A DNA stretch of 64,000 bases from Deinococcus marmoris. Lineage in GTDB: Bacteria > Deinococcota > Deinococci > Deinococcales > Deinococcaceae. A program made the position numbers and the translations under genes. Numbering within the stretch: position 1 is the first letter of the stretch; every line of letters begins with the position of its first letter. The notes beneath the pieces were generated by a model. The model was not told the origin of the DNA. It made no database searches and worked only from the letters and a program-made list of their open reading frames with translations. Location: NCBI RefSeq assembly GCF_001949125.1, contig NZ_MSTI01000126.1, positions 1-64,000 of the forward strand, in the 5' to 3' direction. Below, one piece after another: positions 1-9,609 of this stretch.

Positions 1-1325
1 GTGGGTGTGGGAGCGGGAGGGGCGGCGGCCACAGGTGCAAGCGGCGTCAGGGCGGTCAGGGCGGCGCTCGCAGCCCCCTTGCGGGCCTGGGCGGCGGCAG
101 CCAGTTCCACGGCGCTGGGCGCGCGGCCCACGGCGCTGGGCAGGGCGTGGAAGGTGGTCCACGGCCCCACCGCCAGCGGACGCACGCCCCGCACGGCGTT
201 CAGACCGCCGCCCTCGGTGACGAAGTACAGCGTGCCCGCATCGCTGACGGTCACGCCCAGATCCATCTTCTTGCCGGTCCGCAGTTGCCACAGCGCCTGC
301 CCTCCTGCGCTGATGGCGTGAATGGTGCCGCTCAGGTCCGGGACCACCACCGTGCCGTCGCTGAGTTCGGCGGCGGGGGCGGCCACAGGCGAACCGGTGG
401 CGTAGGTCCAGGCGTCCTGACCGTCGGTGCCCACCGCGTAGACCTTGCCGTCGTAACTGCCCACCACCACCAGCCCGGTGCTGGTCACGATGGGACTGGC
501 GTTCACGAACAGCCCAGTCTGGCGGGTCCAGCGCAATTGGCCTGCCGGGTCCAGCGCGTACAGCTTGCGGTCACTGGAGCCGAAATAGATGTTGCCCGCC
601 GCGTCGATGGCCGGGCTGCTGAACACCAGCGATCCGGCGCGGAAACTCCATTTCAGTTTGCCGCCAGGGGTCAGCGCCAGAAGCTGGCTGCCCTGGGTGC
701 CCAGATAGATGGTTCCGTCGGCAGCGATGGCCGGGCTGCTGAACACGGGCGCACCGGCCTTGAAGGTCCACAGGGTCTTGCCCTCCGCACTCAGGGCGTG
801 GACCGTGCCGCCCGCCGTGGCAGCGATCACGCTGCCGTCGGCACGCAGGGCGGGCGTGGCAAAGATGTCGCCGTCCAGCCGGACCTTCCACAGCAGTTTG
901 CCTGCCGGGTCCAGCACATACAGGGAATCGTCGTAACTGGCCGCGATCACGTTTCCCTGCGGGGTGATGACCGGGTAGGCGCGGCCCAGATCGCCCGCCG
1001 CGTAATTCCACAGCTCTGTGCCCCCGGCGTCGGTGCGGTGGATGCGCGCGTCGCTGCCGATAAAGACCAGATCGCCGCCCCCCGCCACCGAAACCCCCGA
1101 GATCACGCGCAACTCTTTGGTCCAGTCGACTTTGGGAGGTTTGAACTGTGGCACGGACAAGCCGGGTGCGGGCGTGACCTGTGTATTTGAGGTCTGTGTA
1201 TTTGAGGTCGAGCTTGAGGTCTGGGCCTGGGCAGGAGAAAGCACGGCGGCAGCGCACAGCACGGCCAGCAAACGGGCGCTCAGGACGGCGGACTTCCGGG
1301 CAGGGTGGTCAAGAAAGTTCCTCAT
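1..1325 (-). CDS. Secreted PQQ-like beta-propeller repeat protein (3' end outside window)
   Basis: This frame is open from an ATG at 1325 to the left edge, giving 441 residues without the C-terminus. An N-terminal signal peptide (leucine/alanine-rich core ending near AQAQ, residues about 20-35) is followed by a Ser/Thr/Asn linker and then at least seven repeats. Each repeat reads roughly D-G-x-I-Y-x-G-S, then K-L-Y-A-L-D-P-x-G, then L-x-W, which is the PQQ/BamB-type blade signature. The protein is probably exported and lies in the periplasm or on the surface. Such propellers either bind quinone cofactors or act as scaffolds; no catalytic dehydrogenase domain is visible in the part present, so enzymatic activity cannot be claimed. 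The C-terminus turns alanine-rich and leaves the propeller pattern. Confidence 0.8.
   Translation of the reverse strand, partial: MRNFLDHPARKSAVLSARLLAVLCAAAVLSPAQAQTSSSTSNTQTSNTQVTPAPGLSVPQFKPPKVDWTKELRVISGVSVAGGGDLVFIGSDARIHRTDAGGTELWNYAAGDLGRAYPVITPQGNVIAASYDDSLYVLDPAGKLLWKVRLDGDIFATPALRADGSVIAATAGGTVHALSAEGKTLWTFKAGAPVFSSPAIAADGTIYLGTQGSQLLALTPGGKLKWSFRAGSLVFSSPAIDAAGNIYFGSSDRKLYALDPAGQLRWTRQTGLFVNASPIVTSTGLVVVGSYDGKVYAVGTDGQDAWTYATGSPVAAPAAELSDGTVVVPDLSGTIHAISAGGQALWQLRTGKKMDLGVTVSDAGTLYFVTEGGGLNAVRGVRPLAVGPWTTFHALPSAVGRAPSAVELAAAAQARKGAASAALTALTPLAPVAAAPPAPTP
1179..1208 (-). repeat. Two perfect tandem copies of a 15-bp unit
   Basis: Two head-to-tail 15-bp copies (1179-1193 and 1194-1208) encode the duplicated pentapeptide TSNTQ in the linker after the signal peptide of the propeller protein. 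The length is a multiple of three, so copy-number change would keep the frame. Confidence 0.9.
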
Positions 1326-1406
1326 CTAAAGGTAAGCTCCTTTACATTGCCTTTACGCAATGGTGAATAGGTGGGGAGGGGCGTGGACGCCTGCCAGGGT
1401 ACGGCC

Positions 1407-1412
1407 TAAGAT
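1407..1412 (+). promoter_or_regulatory. Candidate -10 box TAAGAT for the small secreted protein
   Basis: TAAGAT lies 10 bases before the ATG at 1423 and no convincing Shine-Dalgarno sequence intervenes. An in-frame ATG at 1411 overlaps the box, which argues for starting at 1423. Confidence 0.35.
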
Positions 1413-1422
1413 GATTGACGTT

Positions 1423-1929
<507 letters not shown>

Positions 1930-1946
1930 TTTTAGAGGCAACGAGA

Positions 1947-1978
1947 CTGACCCCAGGCGCACCCGGGGTCAGTTTTTT
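1947..1978 (+). terminator. Rho-independent terminator
   Basis: A perfect 8-bp stem CTGACCCC/GGGGTCAG (1947-1954 and 1965-1972) with a 10-base loop is followed at once by six T residues (1973-1978). It sits 17 bases after the stop of the small secreted protein. Confidence 0.9.
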
Positions 1979-2014
1979 GGTGTCCTGCTGCCGAATTGTC
2001 GGGCAGCAATCTTC

Positions 2015-2020
2015 TATTCT
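2015..2020 (+). promoter_or_regulatory. Leaderless -10 box TATTCT
   Basis: TATTCT ends 6 bases before the ATG at 2027 with no ribosome-binding site between, matching the Deinococcus leaderless pattern. No clear -35 is seen at 16-18 bases. Confidence 0.5.
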
Positions 2021-2026
2021 GTCGCC

Positions 2027-2953
2027 ATGAATCGCCGCGTCGTTCGTCTGTTCTCGGTGGGGGCGCTCCTGACTGGTCTGCTGAGCGCCTGCGTGCCTGC
2101 CCCCCTGCGCGCACAGCCCAATGCCCAGGTCCAGGTTCAAACCGCCCTGACCCCCGCGCCCGTACAGGCGGTGACTGGTGAGGGTGGCCTGTACCGCTCG
2201 CCCGGTCCATCGGCCCTGCAACTGCGCACGGATCGCCCCGCCTTCGTGACGGCGGTGCTGGTGCCACAGTCCGGCGGCGCGCAGGTCTTTCCGGTAGGCG
2301 CGGTTGCGGCAGACACGTCTGTCGCGGTGACGTTGCCGGGCACGCGGGGCTTCACGCAGGTCTTCACCGTGACCAGCCTGCAACCGCTGAACCTGGGTGC
2401 GGCGGCGGGCGCGCGTTCGCTGGACGAGGTGGCGCGCGTGGTGCAGCAGGCGGCGGCTCCCCTGCCCACCGGAAGTTACACGGTGGCCACCACGGTCTAC
2501 CGCGTGGTCAGCTTTGGCAGCGTGGCGGTCAATGCCTCTCCGTCCGGCTCGGAGGTGCGGGTGGATGGCCGCCGGGTGGGCAATACGCCCCTGACCCTGC
2601 GTGACGTGCCCGAGGGCCGGGTGACGGTGGAAGTATCGCGCGACGGGTACGACAGCGTGTCCCAGAGCGTAACGGTCCGGCCAGACGCCACCACGCAGGT
2701 GAGCGCCAGCCTGAACCGCGAAACCGGCGGCCTGCGGGTGGACAGCGACGTCCCCGCCCGCGTGCTGATCGAGGGTCAGGGGGCAGGCGGCACGCCCCTG
2801 CGCGTCCGGGTGCGCCCCGGCGTGATCAATGTCAACGTGGTGCCGCTGGACCCCGCCGCCCGCACCGAGACCCTGCTGGTGCGCGTCAATGCCCACGAGG
2901 ACACCAGTATCGTTTGCCGCGCCGCACCAGAATTCACCTGTAGCGTCCGCTGA
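2027..2953 (+). CDS. Lipoprotein with DUF4384-like and PEGA domains
   Basis: The product has 308 residues. Residues 1-22 form a lipoprotein signal peptide ending in the lipobox LLSAC, so the mature protein is probably lipid-anchored at Cys22. Residues about 60-120 resemble DUF4384 (a beta-rich domain with the pattern L-R-T-D-R-P-A-F-V-T). Residues about 165-225 form a PEGA domain, with S-P-S-G-S-E-V-R-V-D-G and G-x-T-P-L motifs and a glycine/tyrosine turn (DGYDS); a second, weaker PEGA-like repeat follows at about 230-290. PEGA domains are extracellular beta-sandwiches, often found in surface proteins. The gene is alone, with its own leaderless promoter. A structural or surface-binding role is likely; no enzymatic residues are apparent. 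Confidence 0.85.
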   Translation: MNRRVVRLFSVGALLTGLLSACVPAPLRAQPNAQVQVQTALTPAPVQAVTGEGGLYRSPGPSALQLRTDRPAFVTAVLVPQSGGAQVFPVGAVAADTSVAVTLPGTRGFTQVFTVTSLQPLNLGAAAGARSLDEVARVVQQAAAPLPTGSYTVATTVYRVVSFGSVAVNASPSGSEVRVDGRRVGNTPLTLRDVPEGRVTVEVSRDGYDSVSQSVTVRPDATTQVSASLNRETGGLRVDSDVPARVLIEGQGAGGTPLRVRVRPGVINVNVVPLDPAARTETLLVRVNAHEDTSIVCRAAPEFTCSVR

Positions 2954-3134
2954 GCGCAGGAAAATCGAACTGGCACAGAGACGCAAGTGCCCTGCGCCTT
3001 TGCCACGTCAGCCCGTGAGGGGGGAAACATTCCAGACGCACCCCTTCCCGTGCAGGTACTTTGAACGCTTTCAGGCCCGCTGACGTAAGCTCACTGGCCC
3101 GGCCTCACCTCGCAACGGCCCACAAGGAGCTTCC

Positions 3135-4571
3135 ATGACCCACAGCAACAAGTCTTCCGATCCTTCCTCCCCAGCCACCACGGCGCTGGTCATCGGCGCG
3201 GGGCAGGCGGGCGGACCGCTGGCCGGGGCGCTGGCAAAGGCGGGCTGGCAGGTCACGCTGATCGAGCGCGAGCATGTGGGCGGCACATGCATCAACGAGG
3301 GCTGCACCCCCACCAAGGCCATGATCGCCAGCGCCCGCGCCGCGCATGTGGCCCGCACCTCCGGGGCGCTGGGCGTGAGTGCCGGGCCGGTGCAAGTGGA
3401 CCTGAACGGGATTGTGGACCGCGTGCAGGGCATCGTGAAGGACTTCCGCGAGGGCAGCCGCTCCGGCGTGCTGAAAGCCGGGGTAGAACTGCTGGACGGT
3501 CAGGCGCGGTTTACGGGCGTGCGGCAGGTGGAGGTCACCCTGAACGGCGGCGGCACCCGGCAGCTCAGCGCCGACTACGTGTTCATCAACGCCGGGGCCA
3601 GTCCGCGCTGGCCGGAGTTGCCGGGCGTGCGCGACGTAGGCGCGATGACCTCGCGCGACATCCTGCTGCTGCGCGAGCTGCCCGCCCACCTGCTGATCCT
3701 GGGCGGCGGCTACATCAGCCTGGAATTCGCGCAACTGTACGCCCGCCTGGGCAGCCGCGTGACCGTGGTGGAAACTGGCGAACGCCTGCTGCCCCGCGAG
3801 GACGAGGACGTGGCCGCCGCGCTGCAAACGGTGCTGGAAGACGAGGGCGTGACCTTTTTGCTGGGCGCAGAGGCCATCCAGACCCACAAAAAGGACGGCG
3901 AGATCAAGCTGGACATTCGTCAGGGCAACGAGCCGCAAACCCTGACTGGCTCACATCTGCTGGTGGCCGTGGGCCGCACGCCCAACACGGGCGGATTGAA
4001 CGTGGAGGCGACGGGCGCGAAGCTGGGCAAGCACGGCGAGATTGTGGTGGATCAGCACCTGCGGGCCGCCGAGAACGTGTACGCGCTGGGCGACATCAAG
4101 GGTGGCCCCGCCTTCACCCACATTTCCTACGACGACTTCCGCATCGTGCGCGACGCGCTGCTGCACGGCAAGGAGCGTGACTTCCACGAGCGGCCCGTGC
4201 CGTACACCCTCTTCACCGATCCGCAACTGGGGCGCGTGGGTCTGGACCGTCAGGGCGCGCGGAAGCTGGGCCGCCCCACCCGCATCTACACCCTGCCCAT
4301 GTCCAGCGTGGCCCGCGCCATCGAGACCGGCGAGACGGCGGGCCTGATGCGCTGCGTGGTGGACGACGCCACCGATCTGCTGCTGGGGGCCACCGTGCTG
4401 GGTTCCGAGGGCGGCGAGGTCATGAGCGCCCTGCAACTGGCCATGATAGGCGGCCTGAGCAGCGCGGACCTCCGCAACGCCACGCTGTCTCACCCGACGC
4501 TGTGCGAGTCCATCAACAACCTGTTCATGGGCAAGCCGGAAACGCTGTCGGGTAAGGAAGAAAACGGCTAA
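3135..4571 (+). CDS. FAD-dependent pyridine nucleotide-disulfide oxidoreductase (mercuric reductase/lipoamide dehydrogenase-like)
   Basis: The product has 478 residues, a normal length for the family. Residues 18-26 form the FAD-binding G-x-G-x-x-G loop. The redox-active CxxxxC is Cys52/Cys57, within GGTCINEGCTPTK. The NAD(P)-binding GGGYIS loop lies near residue 190. The FAD-contacting ALGD motif (about 315) and the C-terminal HPTLCES segment (His near 453, the catalytic His-x4-Glu dyad of the partner subunit) are present. The N-terminal HMA domain and C-terminal Cys pair of true mercuric reductases are absent, so mercury reduction is unlikely; a thiol-disulfide or quinone substrate is more plausible. 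A good Shine-Dalgarno (AAGGAG) precedes the ATG. It converges tail-to-tail with the metallo-beta-lactamase gene, 8 bases apart. Confidence 0.9.
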   Translation: MTHSNKSSDPSSPATTALVIGAGQAGGPLAGALAKAGWQVTLIEREHVGGTCINEGCTPTKAMIASARAAHVARTSGALGVSAGPVQVDLNGIVDRVQGIVKDFREGSRSGVLKAGVELLDGQARFTGVRQVEVTLNGGGTRQLSADYVFINAGASPRWPELPGVRDVGAMTSRDILLLRELPAHLLILGGGYISLEFAQLYARLGSRVTVVETGERLLPREDEDVAAALQTVLEDEGVTFLLGAEAIQTHKKDGEIKLDIRQGNEPQTLTGSHLLVAVGRTPNTGGLNVEATGAKLGKHGEIVVDQHLRAAENVYALGDIKGGPAFTHISYDDFRIVRDALLHGKERDFHERPVPYTLFTDPQLGRVGLDRQGARKLGRPTRIYTLPMSSVARAIETGETAGLMRCVVDDATDLLLGATVLGSEGGEVMSALQLAMIGGLSSADLRNATLSHPTLCESINNLFMGKPETLSGKEENG

Positions 4572-4579
4572 ACGCGGGG

Positions 4580-5944
4580 CTATCCTGCCGCCCACGCCTC
4601 GTAGCCCCCGGCCAGTTCAGACACCCTGAAGCCCTCGGCGCGTAGCAGGCTGGCGGCGGCGGCGCTGCGCGCTCCACTCTGGCAATGGACGACGATCTCG
4701 CGGTCACGCGGCAGCTCAGCCAGAGAAACGGGCAGGCGGCCCGCGTGGAGCTGGCGGCTGCCGGGAATGGCCCCCTGTGCGTGTTCATTCCTGCTGCGAA
4801 CATCCAGAATCAGGGCGTCGGCGTGCTGGGGCAGTTCGGCGGCGGGGAAGGGCTGGGCCGGTTCGGCAAGCAGATCATCGGCAGACCCAGTAAATCCGAT
4901 CACCCGGTCCACACCCACCATCCACAGACGGCGGCGCAGCGCCTCGGCACGCCCGGCAGGAGCCAGCAGCACGTACTCGCGCTCCGGGTCCAGCAGCCAG
5001 CCCGCCCAGGTTTCCAGGGTGTTGCTGTCTGGCAGATGAATGCTGTTCGTGGGCGCGGCCCGCTGGTACTCGGCGCGGGGGCGGGTGTCGATCAGGCGTG
5101 CGCCACCTTTCAGGCGAGAGTTAGCCTCGGCGGCGCTCAGCTCTGGCAGAGGCTCCAGCGTCCCCAGCACTGCCGGGCCTTCCCTGTTCTGCCGCTTCAT
5201 GCGGGCGTAGTACGCGGGTGCGTCGGGCTGGCCGCTCAGCAGTTCATTGGTAAACGCCTGCTCGTCACCGCCCTGGACGAGAGGGGACCACCACGCCAGC
5301 GCCCGCTCGTAGCCCACCGTGGTGGCCGGAACCGCACCCAGCGCCTTGCCACACGCACTGCCGGAGCCGTGCGCGGGCCACACCTGAACGTGGTCCGGCA
5401 GGCTCAGAAACCCGTCCCGCAGCGAGGCGAACATCTGCCGCGCGCCCTCAAAACGGGTATCCACGCCGCCCGCCGCCTCGTCCAGCAGATCGGGGCGGCC
5501 CACGTCGCCCACAAACACGAAATCGCCGCTGAGCAGCAGCACGGGCAGGTCGCCTCGCGGCAGGTCCGTGACCACGAACGAGAGGCTTTCCGGGGTGTGA
5601 CCGGGCGTGTGCCGGACCTCGATTTTGATGTTGCCGATCTTAAAGCTGTCGCCGTGGTGCAGGGGATGGTGGTCAAATCTATACGTCCAGTCCGCCCCGC
5701 CTTCCGCCGAGAGCAGCAACTGCGCGCCCGTCGCGGCGGCCAGTTCGCGGCTGCCGCTCAGGTAATCAGCGTGAATGTGTGTTTCGGTGACGTGGGTGAT
5801 GCTCAGGCGCTGCGCCCTGGCCTCGTCCAGATAAATCTGGATGTCGCGTACCGGATCGATGACCAGACATTCGCCGGTTTTCTGGCAGCCCAGCAGATAG
5901 GACGCCTGCGCCAGATCGGTGTCGTAGAAGCGCTTGAAATACAT
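4580..5944 (-). CDS. MBL-fold hydrolase with two rhodanese domains (persulfide dioxygenase-like)
   Basis: The product has 454 residues. The N-terminal metallo-beta-lactamase domain carries [10 protein letters not shown] (HxHxDH-type motif at 56-60, with Tyr in place of the last His, as in the ETHE1/persulfide dioxygenase group), then GHTPES and [15 protein letters not shown]. Two rhodanese-like domains follow. The first, around 280-350, lacks an active cysteine. The second, around 370-454, has an HCQSGARS loop with a candidate sulfur-carrying cysteine. This architecture is typical of bacterial sulfur-handling enzymes that oxidise glutathione- or bacillithiol-type persulfides. Thiol partner and reaction are inferred from family only. 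The ATG is preceded by GGGAGG at good spacing. Confidence 0.9.
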   Translation of the reverse strand: MYFKRFYDTDLAQASYLLGCQKTGECLVIDPVRDIQIYLDEARAQRLSITHVTETHIHADYLSGSRELAAATGAQLLLSAEGGADWTYRFDHHPLHHGDSFKIGNIKIEVRHTPGHTPESLSFVVTDLPRGDLPVLLLSGDFVFVGDVGRPDLLDEAAGGVDTRFEGARQMFASLRDGFLSLPDHVQVWPAHGSGSACGKALGAVPATTVGYERALAWWSPLVQGGDEQAFTNELLSGQPDAPAYYARMKRQNREGPAVLGTLEPLPELSAAEANSRLKGGARLIDTRPRAEYQRAAPTNSIHLPDSNTLETWAGWLLDPEREYVLLAPAGRAEALRRRLWMVGVDRVIGFTGSADDLLAEPAQPFPAAELPQHADALILDVRSRNEHAQGAIPGSRQLHAGRLPVSLAELPRDREIVVHCQSGARSAAAASLLRAEGFRVSELAGGYEAWAAG

Positions 5945-6025
5945 GGCGGACCTCCCGGTGAATGGTGGTGGATTGTGTGGACGCTCAGATTAACGCCCTG
6001 GTGCGAGCAACGGATGGGCGGGCCG

Positions 6026-8116
6026 TTACGGCTGCTCTGCCCCGCTCGCCGCCTGCCGCTCGGCCCGCACCTTGTAGACCTCGCGCATGTGGTCCAGCTC
6101 GCCCATGCATGGCTGCTGCGTATCCAGGGGCAGGGCGCTGGCCTTATCGTCCAGATTGACGCACCAGCGTGCGGCGAACATGCGCTTGACGGCGTTGATC
6201 CCGGCGTCGTAGCCCTCGCCGCCGTTCTGGAAAAAGGACACCACGGCAAAGGTGGGATCATTCACCGGGCCGTAGCCCTCGTACCACGCGTGGGTGTAGG
6301 CGTAGCCCTTGTCGGGGCGGGCGCTGATGCCGTTCTCGGCAGTGCCGGTCTTGCCCGCCGTGACCACGGGGAAGAGGTTGGCCCCTAGTTTGGTGCTGGC
6401 CGTGCCGCCCCGGATGCCCACGGTCCAGTCCATGCCCTCCTTGACGAACTTGAACACGTCCCTGTTGCCGTTTCGGATCACGCTGTCGGGCGCGGGGCGC
6501 ACGGGGGCCTTGCCGCCTTCCGCCTGAATCACCGTCAATGGGCGTTCCTGGCCCTCGTTGATGACGGTGGACAGCACCTTGATCAGTTGCGCGGGCGTGA
6601 CCAGCACGTCGCCCTGGCCGATGCTCATGTTCAGGCCCGAGCCGGGATACCACGGGTGCTGGGGGGTGTTGTAATCGTCGATATCGGTCAGCGTGCCGGT
6701 CTTCTCGCCCACGATTTCCAGTCCGGTGGGGCGGTTGTAGCCCAGCTCGGTCAGGCGGGACTTGAGCTGGCGCGAGTACACCCCCGGCGTGGCGCGCACC
6801 GCCGAGTCGTAGTACCACGGGTTGCACGAGAAGGCAATCGCCTTGCGCCCGTCTACCACACCTAAATTGGTGTGGGACCAGTTGTTGAAGCGCGCCCGCC
6901 CGAAGTAATACGTTGGCGCGCAGGACAGCGAGAAATTGCCCCAGCGCTCCACGTACATCAGGGTGGTGGCAATCTTGAAGACGCTGCCGGGGTTGTACGC
7001 CTGCACGGCGCGGTTGCTGGTCACGGCGTCCAGCGCGGCGTCCTTGCGGTTGGGGTCAATCGCCCAGTTCTTGGCCGCCGGGTCCGGGCTGGGCACCCGT
7101 GAAAACCAGTTGGGATCGTAGGACGGGCTGGAGGCCATCGCCAGCACCTGATTGGTGCGCGGATCGATGGCGATCACCGCCCCGCGCGTGAAGGGTTCGG
7201 GGGGCTTGCCGTACTTCTTGCGGCCCGCGTTCACGTCGGCCAGCCCGGCGCGCAGGGCGTCCTCGGCGGCACGTTGCAGACGGGAGTCGATGGTCAGCAC
7301 GACGTCCTGCCCGCGCTGGCCCGGATCGATCACGTGTTCAGTCAGGGGCCGCCCGGTGGCCGTGACCTCGCGCCGCAGCACGCCGTTCTTGCCTTCCAGC
7401 GTCTTTTGCAGGCTGTATTCCAGCCCCGAGCGGCCCACCAGATCGCCCACCGTGTAGCCGTCGTCCTTGACCTGACGGTCATTGGCCTCCTGCACGTAGC
7501 CCAGCAGGTGCGCGGCCATCTTGCCCTCGGGGTAGATGCGCTCGACGCGCTCTCGGAGTTCCAGGCTGGGGATCAGGACGGTGTATTCGTACAGGGCGGC
7601 CAGCCGGTCCTGCGACACGTTGCGGGCCAGCACGGTCTCGGTTTCCTTCCTGAAATCCGGTTCGCGGGGCCTGCCGTCCTTGAGGGCGTCGGGTTTGATT
7701 CCGGCCAGATAGACGATCTTGTCCCAGGCGGGAATGGCCTCGCCGCGCGCAGCCGCCTTGCGTCCGGTATAGACCAGATCGACGGCCAGACGGTTGGTGG
7801 CCAGCAGCAGGCCGTCGCGGGTGCGGATCTCGCCGCGCAGGGCACGGATCACCTCGTCACGCTGGAAGTTGCTGGCCGACTGCACCGCGTACTGGCTGTG
7901 CTGCGTGACCTGGAGGGTGTACAGCCGCGCGCCCAGTCCCAGCAGCCCCACGCTGAAGGCGAGGGCCACCCAGCCCACCCGTCCAGCCCCATTACCGATG
8001 GCCCCGGCCTTGCTCCTCCCAGTTTTATCGGTCTTCGGCGCGGCCCGCTTACGCTCACGCTTTAACCGTTCATGCCGCCGATCAGGACGGTGCAGGGGAT
8101 TCTCGGCGCGGCTCAT
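6026..8116 (-). CDS. mrdA: Penicillin-binding protein 2 (cell-elongation transpeptidase)
   Basis: The product has 696 residues. A basic cytoplasmic tail (1-44) leads into one transmembrane helix (about 45-65), a non-catalytic PBP dimerisation region with RGEIRTRDG (about 94-102), and the transpeptidase domain. All three catalytic motifs are visible: SVFK with the nucleophile Ser378, SCN at 430-432, and KTG at 589-591. PBP2 cross-links peptidoglycan during elongation, working with MreC and MreD, whose genes lie directly upstream in the same orientation. The GC-rich 64-base gap after mreD holds no strong terminator, so cotranscription is likely. The symbol follows the family and the mreC-mreD context; annotation as PBP2 or a division-type class B PBP cannot be fully separated without alignment. 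Confidence 0.9.
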   Translation of the reverse strand: MSRAENPLHRPDRRHERLKRERKRAAPKTDKTGRSKAGAIGNGAGRVGWVALAFSVGLLGLGARLYTLQVTQHSQYAVQSASNFQRDEVIRALRGEIRTRDGLLLATNRLAVDLVYTGRKAAARGEAIPAWDKIVYLAGIKPDALKDGRPREPDFRKETETVLARNVSQDRLAALYEYTVLIPSLELRERVERIYPEGKMAAHLLGYVQEANDRQVKDDGYTVGDLVGRSGLEYSLQKTLEGKNGVLRREVTATGRPLTEHVIDPGQRGQDVVLTIDSRLQRAAEDALRAGLADVNAGRKKYGKPPEPFTRGAVIAIDPRTNQVLAMASSPSYDPNWFSRVPSPDPAAKNWAIDPNRKDAALDAVTSNRAVQAYNPGSVFKIATTLMYVERWGNFSLSCAPTYYFGRARFNNWSHTNLGVVDGRKAIAFSCNPWYYDSAVRATPGVYSRQLKSRLTELGYNRPTGLEIVGEKTGTLTDIDDYNTPQHPWYPGSGLNMSIGQGDVLVTPAQLIKVLSTVINEGQERPLTVIQAEGGKAPVRPAPDSVIRNGNRDVFKFVKEGMDWTVGIRGGTASTKLGANLFPVVTAGKTGTAENGISARPDKGYAYTHAWYEGYGPVNDPTFAVVSFFQNGGEGYDAGINAVKRMFAARWCVNLDDKASALPLDTQQPCMGELDHMREVYKVRAERQAASGAEQP

Positions 8117-8180
8117 GGGGACGCCGCCGCTGAGCGGTCTCGCCTCAAGTTAAACGCCTTCCCCACAAGCCCCTCCCCCC

Positions 8181-8795
8181 TCACGCCAGTTTCTCCTGCG
8201 GGCCGGGGCGGGGGCCGATGCCCCAACTCACGGCCCACTCCCACAGCGGATACGCCAGCAGTGTACCCAGCAGCAGGGTGGGAATCGTGGTCAGCAGCAG
8301 ATTCACCGTGATCAGGTCCGAGCGCAGCCAGTACGCCAGCGCCGCGAAGGTCAGCCACTCGCCCGCCACCGCGACGATCACGCTCAGCACGATCTGCACC
8401 GGGCCGGAATCGGCGACATATCGGCGAATCAGCAGCACCAGCAGCACGGCCCCGGCCAGCCCCGCCGCGTGCAGGCCCAGCACGCCACCGCCCAGCAGGT
8501 CCTGCCCCAGCCCGACGCCGTAGGCGGCCACCAAAGCCCACGCCGGAACCATGCGCCACGCCAGCGCCACGGCGGTCAGCAAGAACAGGTCCGGGGCGGC
8601 GATGCCCGCCGAGTCGGCCAGCCGTGACAGCAGGCCCTGCACGGCGATCAGCAGGGCGGCGTAGACCACGGCCCGCAGCACCCGTGCTGGTCCGCGTTGC
8701 GGCAGGCTGGCGCGCGGGCCGAGGCCGCCCCGGCCCAGGCCACCGCTGCCCAGGCGTCCGCCGCCCCGCTTGCCCAGTCCGCGCCGACTCAGCAT
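8181..8795 (-). CDS. mreD: Rod shape-determining protein MreD
   Basis: The product has 204 residues. From about residue 38 there are five to six hydrophobic helices with the MreD pattern (GLGQDLLGGGVLGLHA loop, then ALAYWLRSDL), consistent with an inner-membrane protein that couples MreC to PBP2. The first 36 residues are unusual: a Gly/Arg/Leu-rich run with G-x-G-R-G-G repeats before the first helix. That tail may be real or may mean the start lies further in; the next in-frame options are GTG codons just before the first helix. It lies between mreC (31 bases upstream, across an 18-bp tandem repeat) and the PBP2 gene. Confidence 0.85.
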   Translation of the reverse strand: MLSRRGLGKRGGGRLGSGGLGRGGLGPRASLPQRGPARVLRAVVYAALLIAVQGLLSRLADSAGIAAPDLFLLTAVALAWRMVPAWALVAAYGVGLGQDLLGGGVLGLHAAGLAGAVLLVLLIRRYVADSGPVQIVLSVIVAVAGEWLTFAALAYWLRSDLITVNLLLTTIPTLLLGTLLAYPLWEWAVSWGIGPRPGPQEKLA

Positions 8796-8804
8796 CTCAG
8801 ACCG

Positions 8805-8840
8805 GACATCACAGCCGCTCCAGACATCACAGTCCCTCCA
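8805..8840. repeat. 18-bp tandem duplication at the mreC-mreD junction
   Basis: Two adjacent 18-bp units (8805-8822 and 8823-8840) differ at two positions. Read on the coding strand each unit holds TGGAG and CTGTGATG. The duplication covers the mreC stop codon and sets the spacing to mreD. Confidence 0.85.
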
Positions 8841-9609
8841 GAATGGTCACGTCTTCCACCACGCCCAGGTCCACGGCAGGCTTGACGATCACCGAACGGT
8901 TCACGTCGTTCGGCCCCAGCGGCAGCACCTTTTCCACCTTGCCCACCCGCACGCCCACCGGGTAGACCCCGCCCAGACTGGAGGTCACCAGCACGTCTCC
9001 AGCCTTGATCGGCACGCCCCGCGAGAATTCGGCGCGCAGGCGGTCCGGGGGAACGCCGTGGGCCAGTCCGCGCCCGCCGCCACCGCCCTGAAGCGTGACG
9101 CCCACGGTACTTTCGGGGTCCACCAGCGAGACCACCGTGGCCTGCCGCGCGCTGACCCCGGTAATCTGCCCCACCAATCCGCCTGGCACCGTGACCGGCA
9201 TGCGGACACGTACACCGTCGCGCGTGCCCCGGTTGAGGGTCAATCTTGACAGCAGCGGGCTGGGGTCCACCGCGATCACCTGCGCGATGCCCACCGCGTT
9301 GGGGGCCTGCGTGCGGGTGATGATGTCCAGTTGCTTCAGGCGGCTGGCCTCGCGGGTCAGCAGTTCGTTGCGCTGGCGCAGCACGTCGTTCTGCTGCTGC
9401 AACCGGGTCACCTCGGCGCGCAGGTCACGTTGCTGGGTCACCGTGGTCACGGCGCGGCGCAGGTTATCGGCCACCACGATGCCCACCTGCGACGCGGGCG
9501 CGGTGAACGAACGCAGCGCCGTGGGCGGCACCACCTGAAAGCGGGTCAGCACCATGCTCAGCAGCAGCAGCCCCGCAAAGACCAGCCACAACGGACGCGC
9601 GCCCGTCAC
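8827..9609 (-). CDS. mreC: Rod shape-determining protein MreC
   Basis: The product has 260 residues with a GTG start. One N-terminal transmembrane helix (about 5-22) is followed by a coiled coil (about 60-100, repeated Arg/Gln/Leu heptads) and the periplasmic beta-barrel core with the MreC signatures LTLNRGTRDGVRVRMPV and VPGGLVGQI. MreC is the periplasmic scaffold that organises elongation transpeptidases. The start overlaps the maf stop (GTGA), indicating translational coupling. No mreB is visible in the window, which is notable because MreC/D normally work with MreB. Confidence 0.9.
   Translation of the reverse strand: MTGARPLWLVFAGLLLLSMVLTRFQVVPPTALRSFTAPASQVGIVVADNLRRAVTTVTQQRDLRAEVTRLQQQNDVLRQRNELLTREASRLKQLDIITRTQAPNAVGIAQVIAVDPSPLLSRLTLNRGTRDGVRVRMPVTVPGGLVGQITGVSARQATVVSLVDPESTVGVTLQGGGGGRGLAHGVPPDRLRAEFSRGVPIKAGDVLVTSSLGGVYPVGVRVGKVEKVLPLGPNDVNRSVIVKPAVDLGVVEDVTILEGL

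Noticed and set aside
3061..3091. TTGAAC-19-TAAGCT as a promoter of the disulfide reductase gene
   Set aside because: The 19-base spacer is long and the hexamers are only moderate; not listed as a feature.
4685..6388. 567-residue plus-strand open frame
   Set aside because: It is antisense to the MBL/rhodanese gene and the PBP2 end, both with intact motifs.
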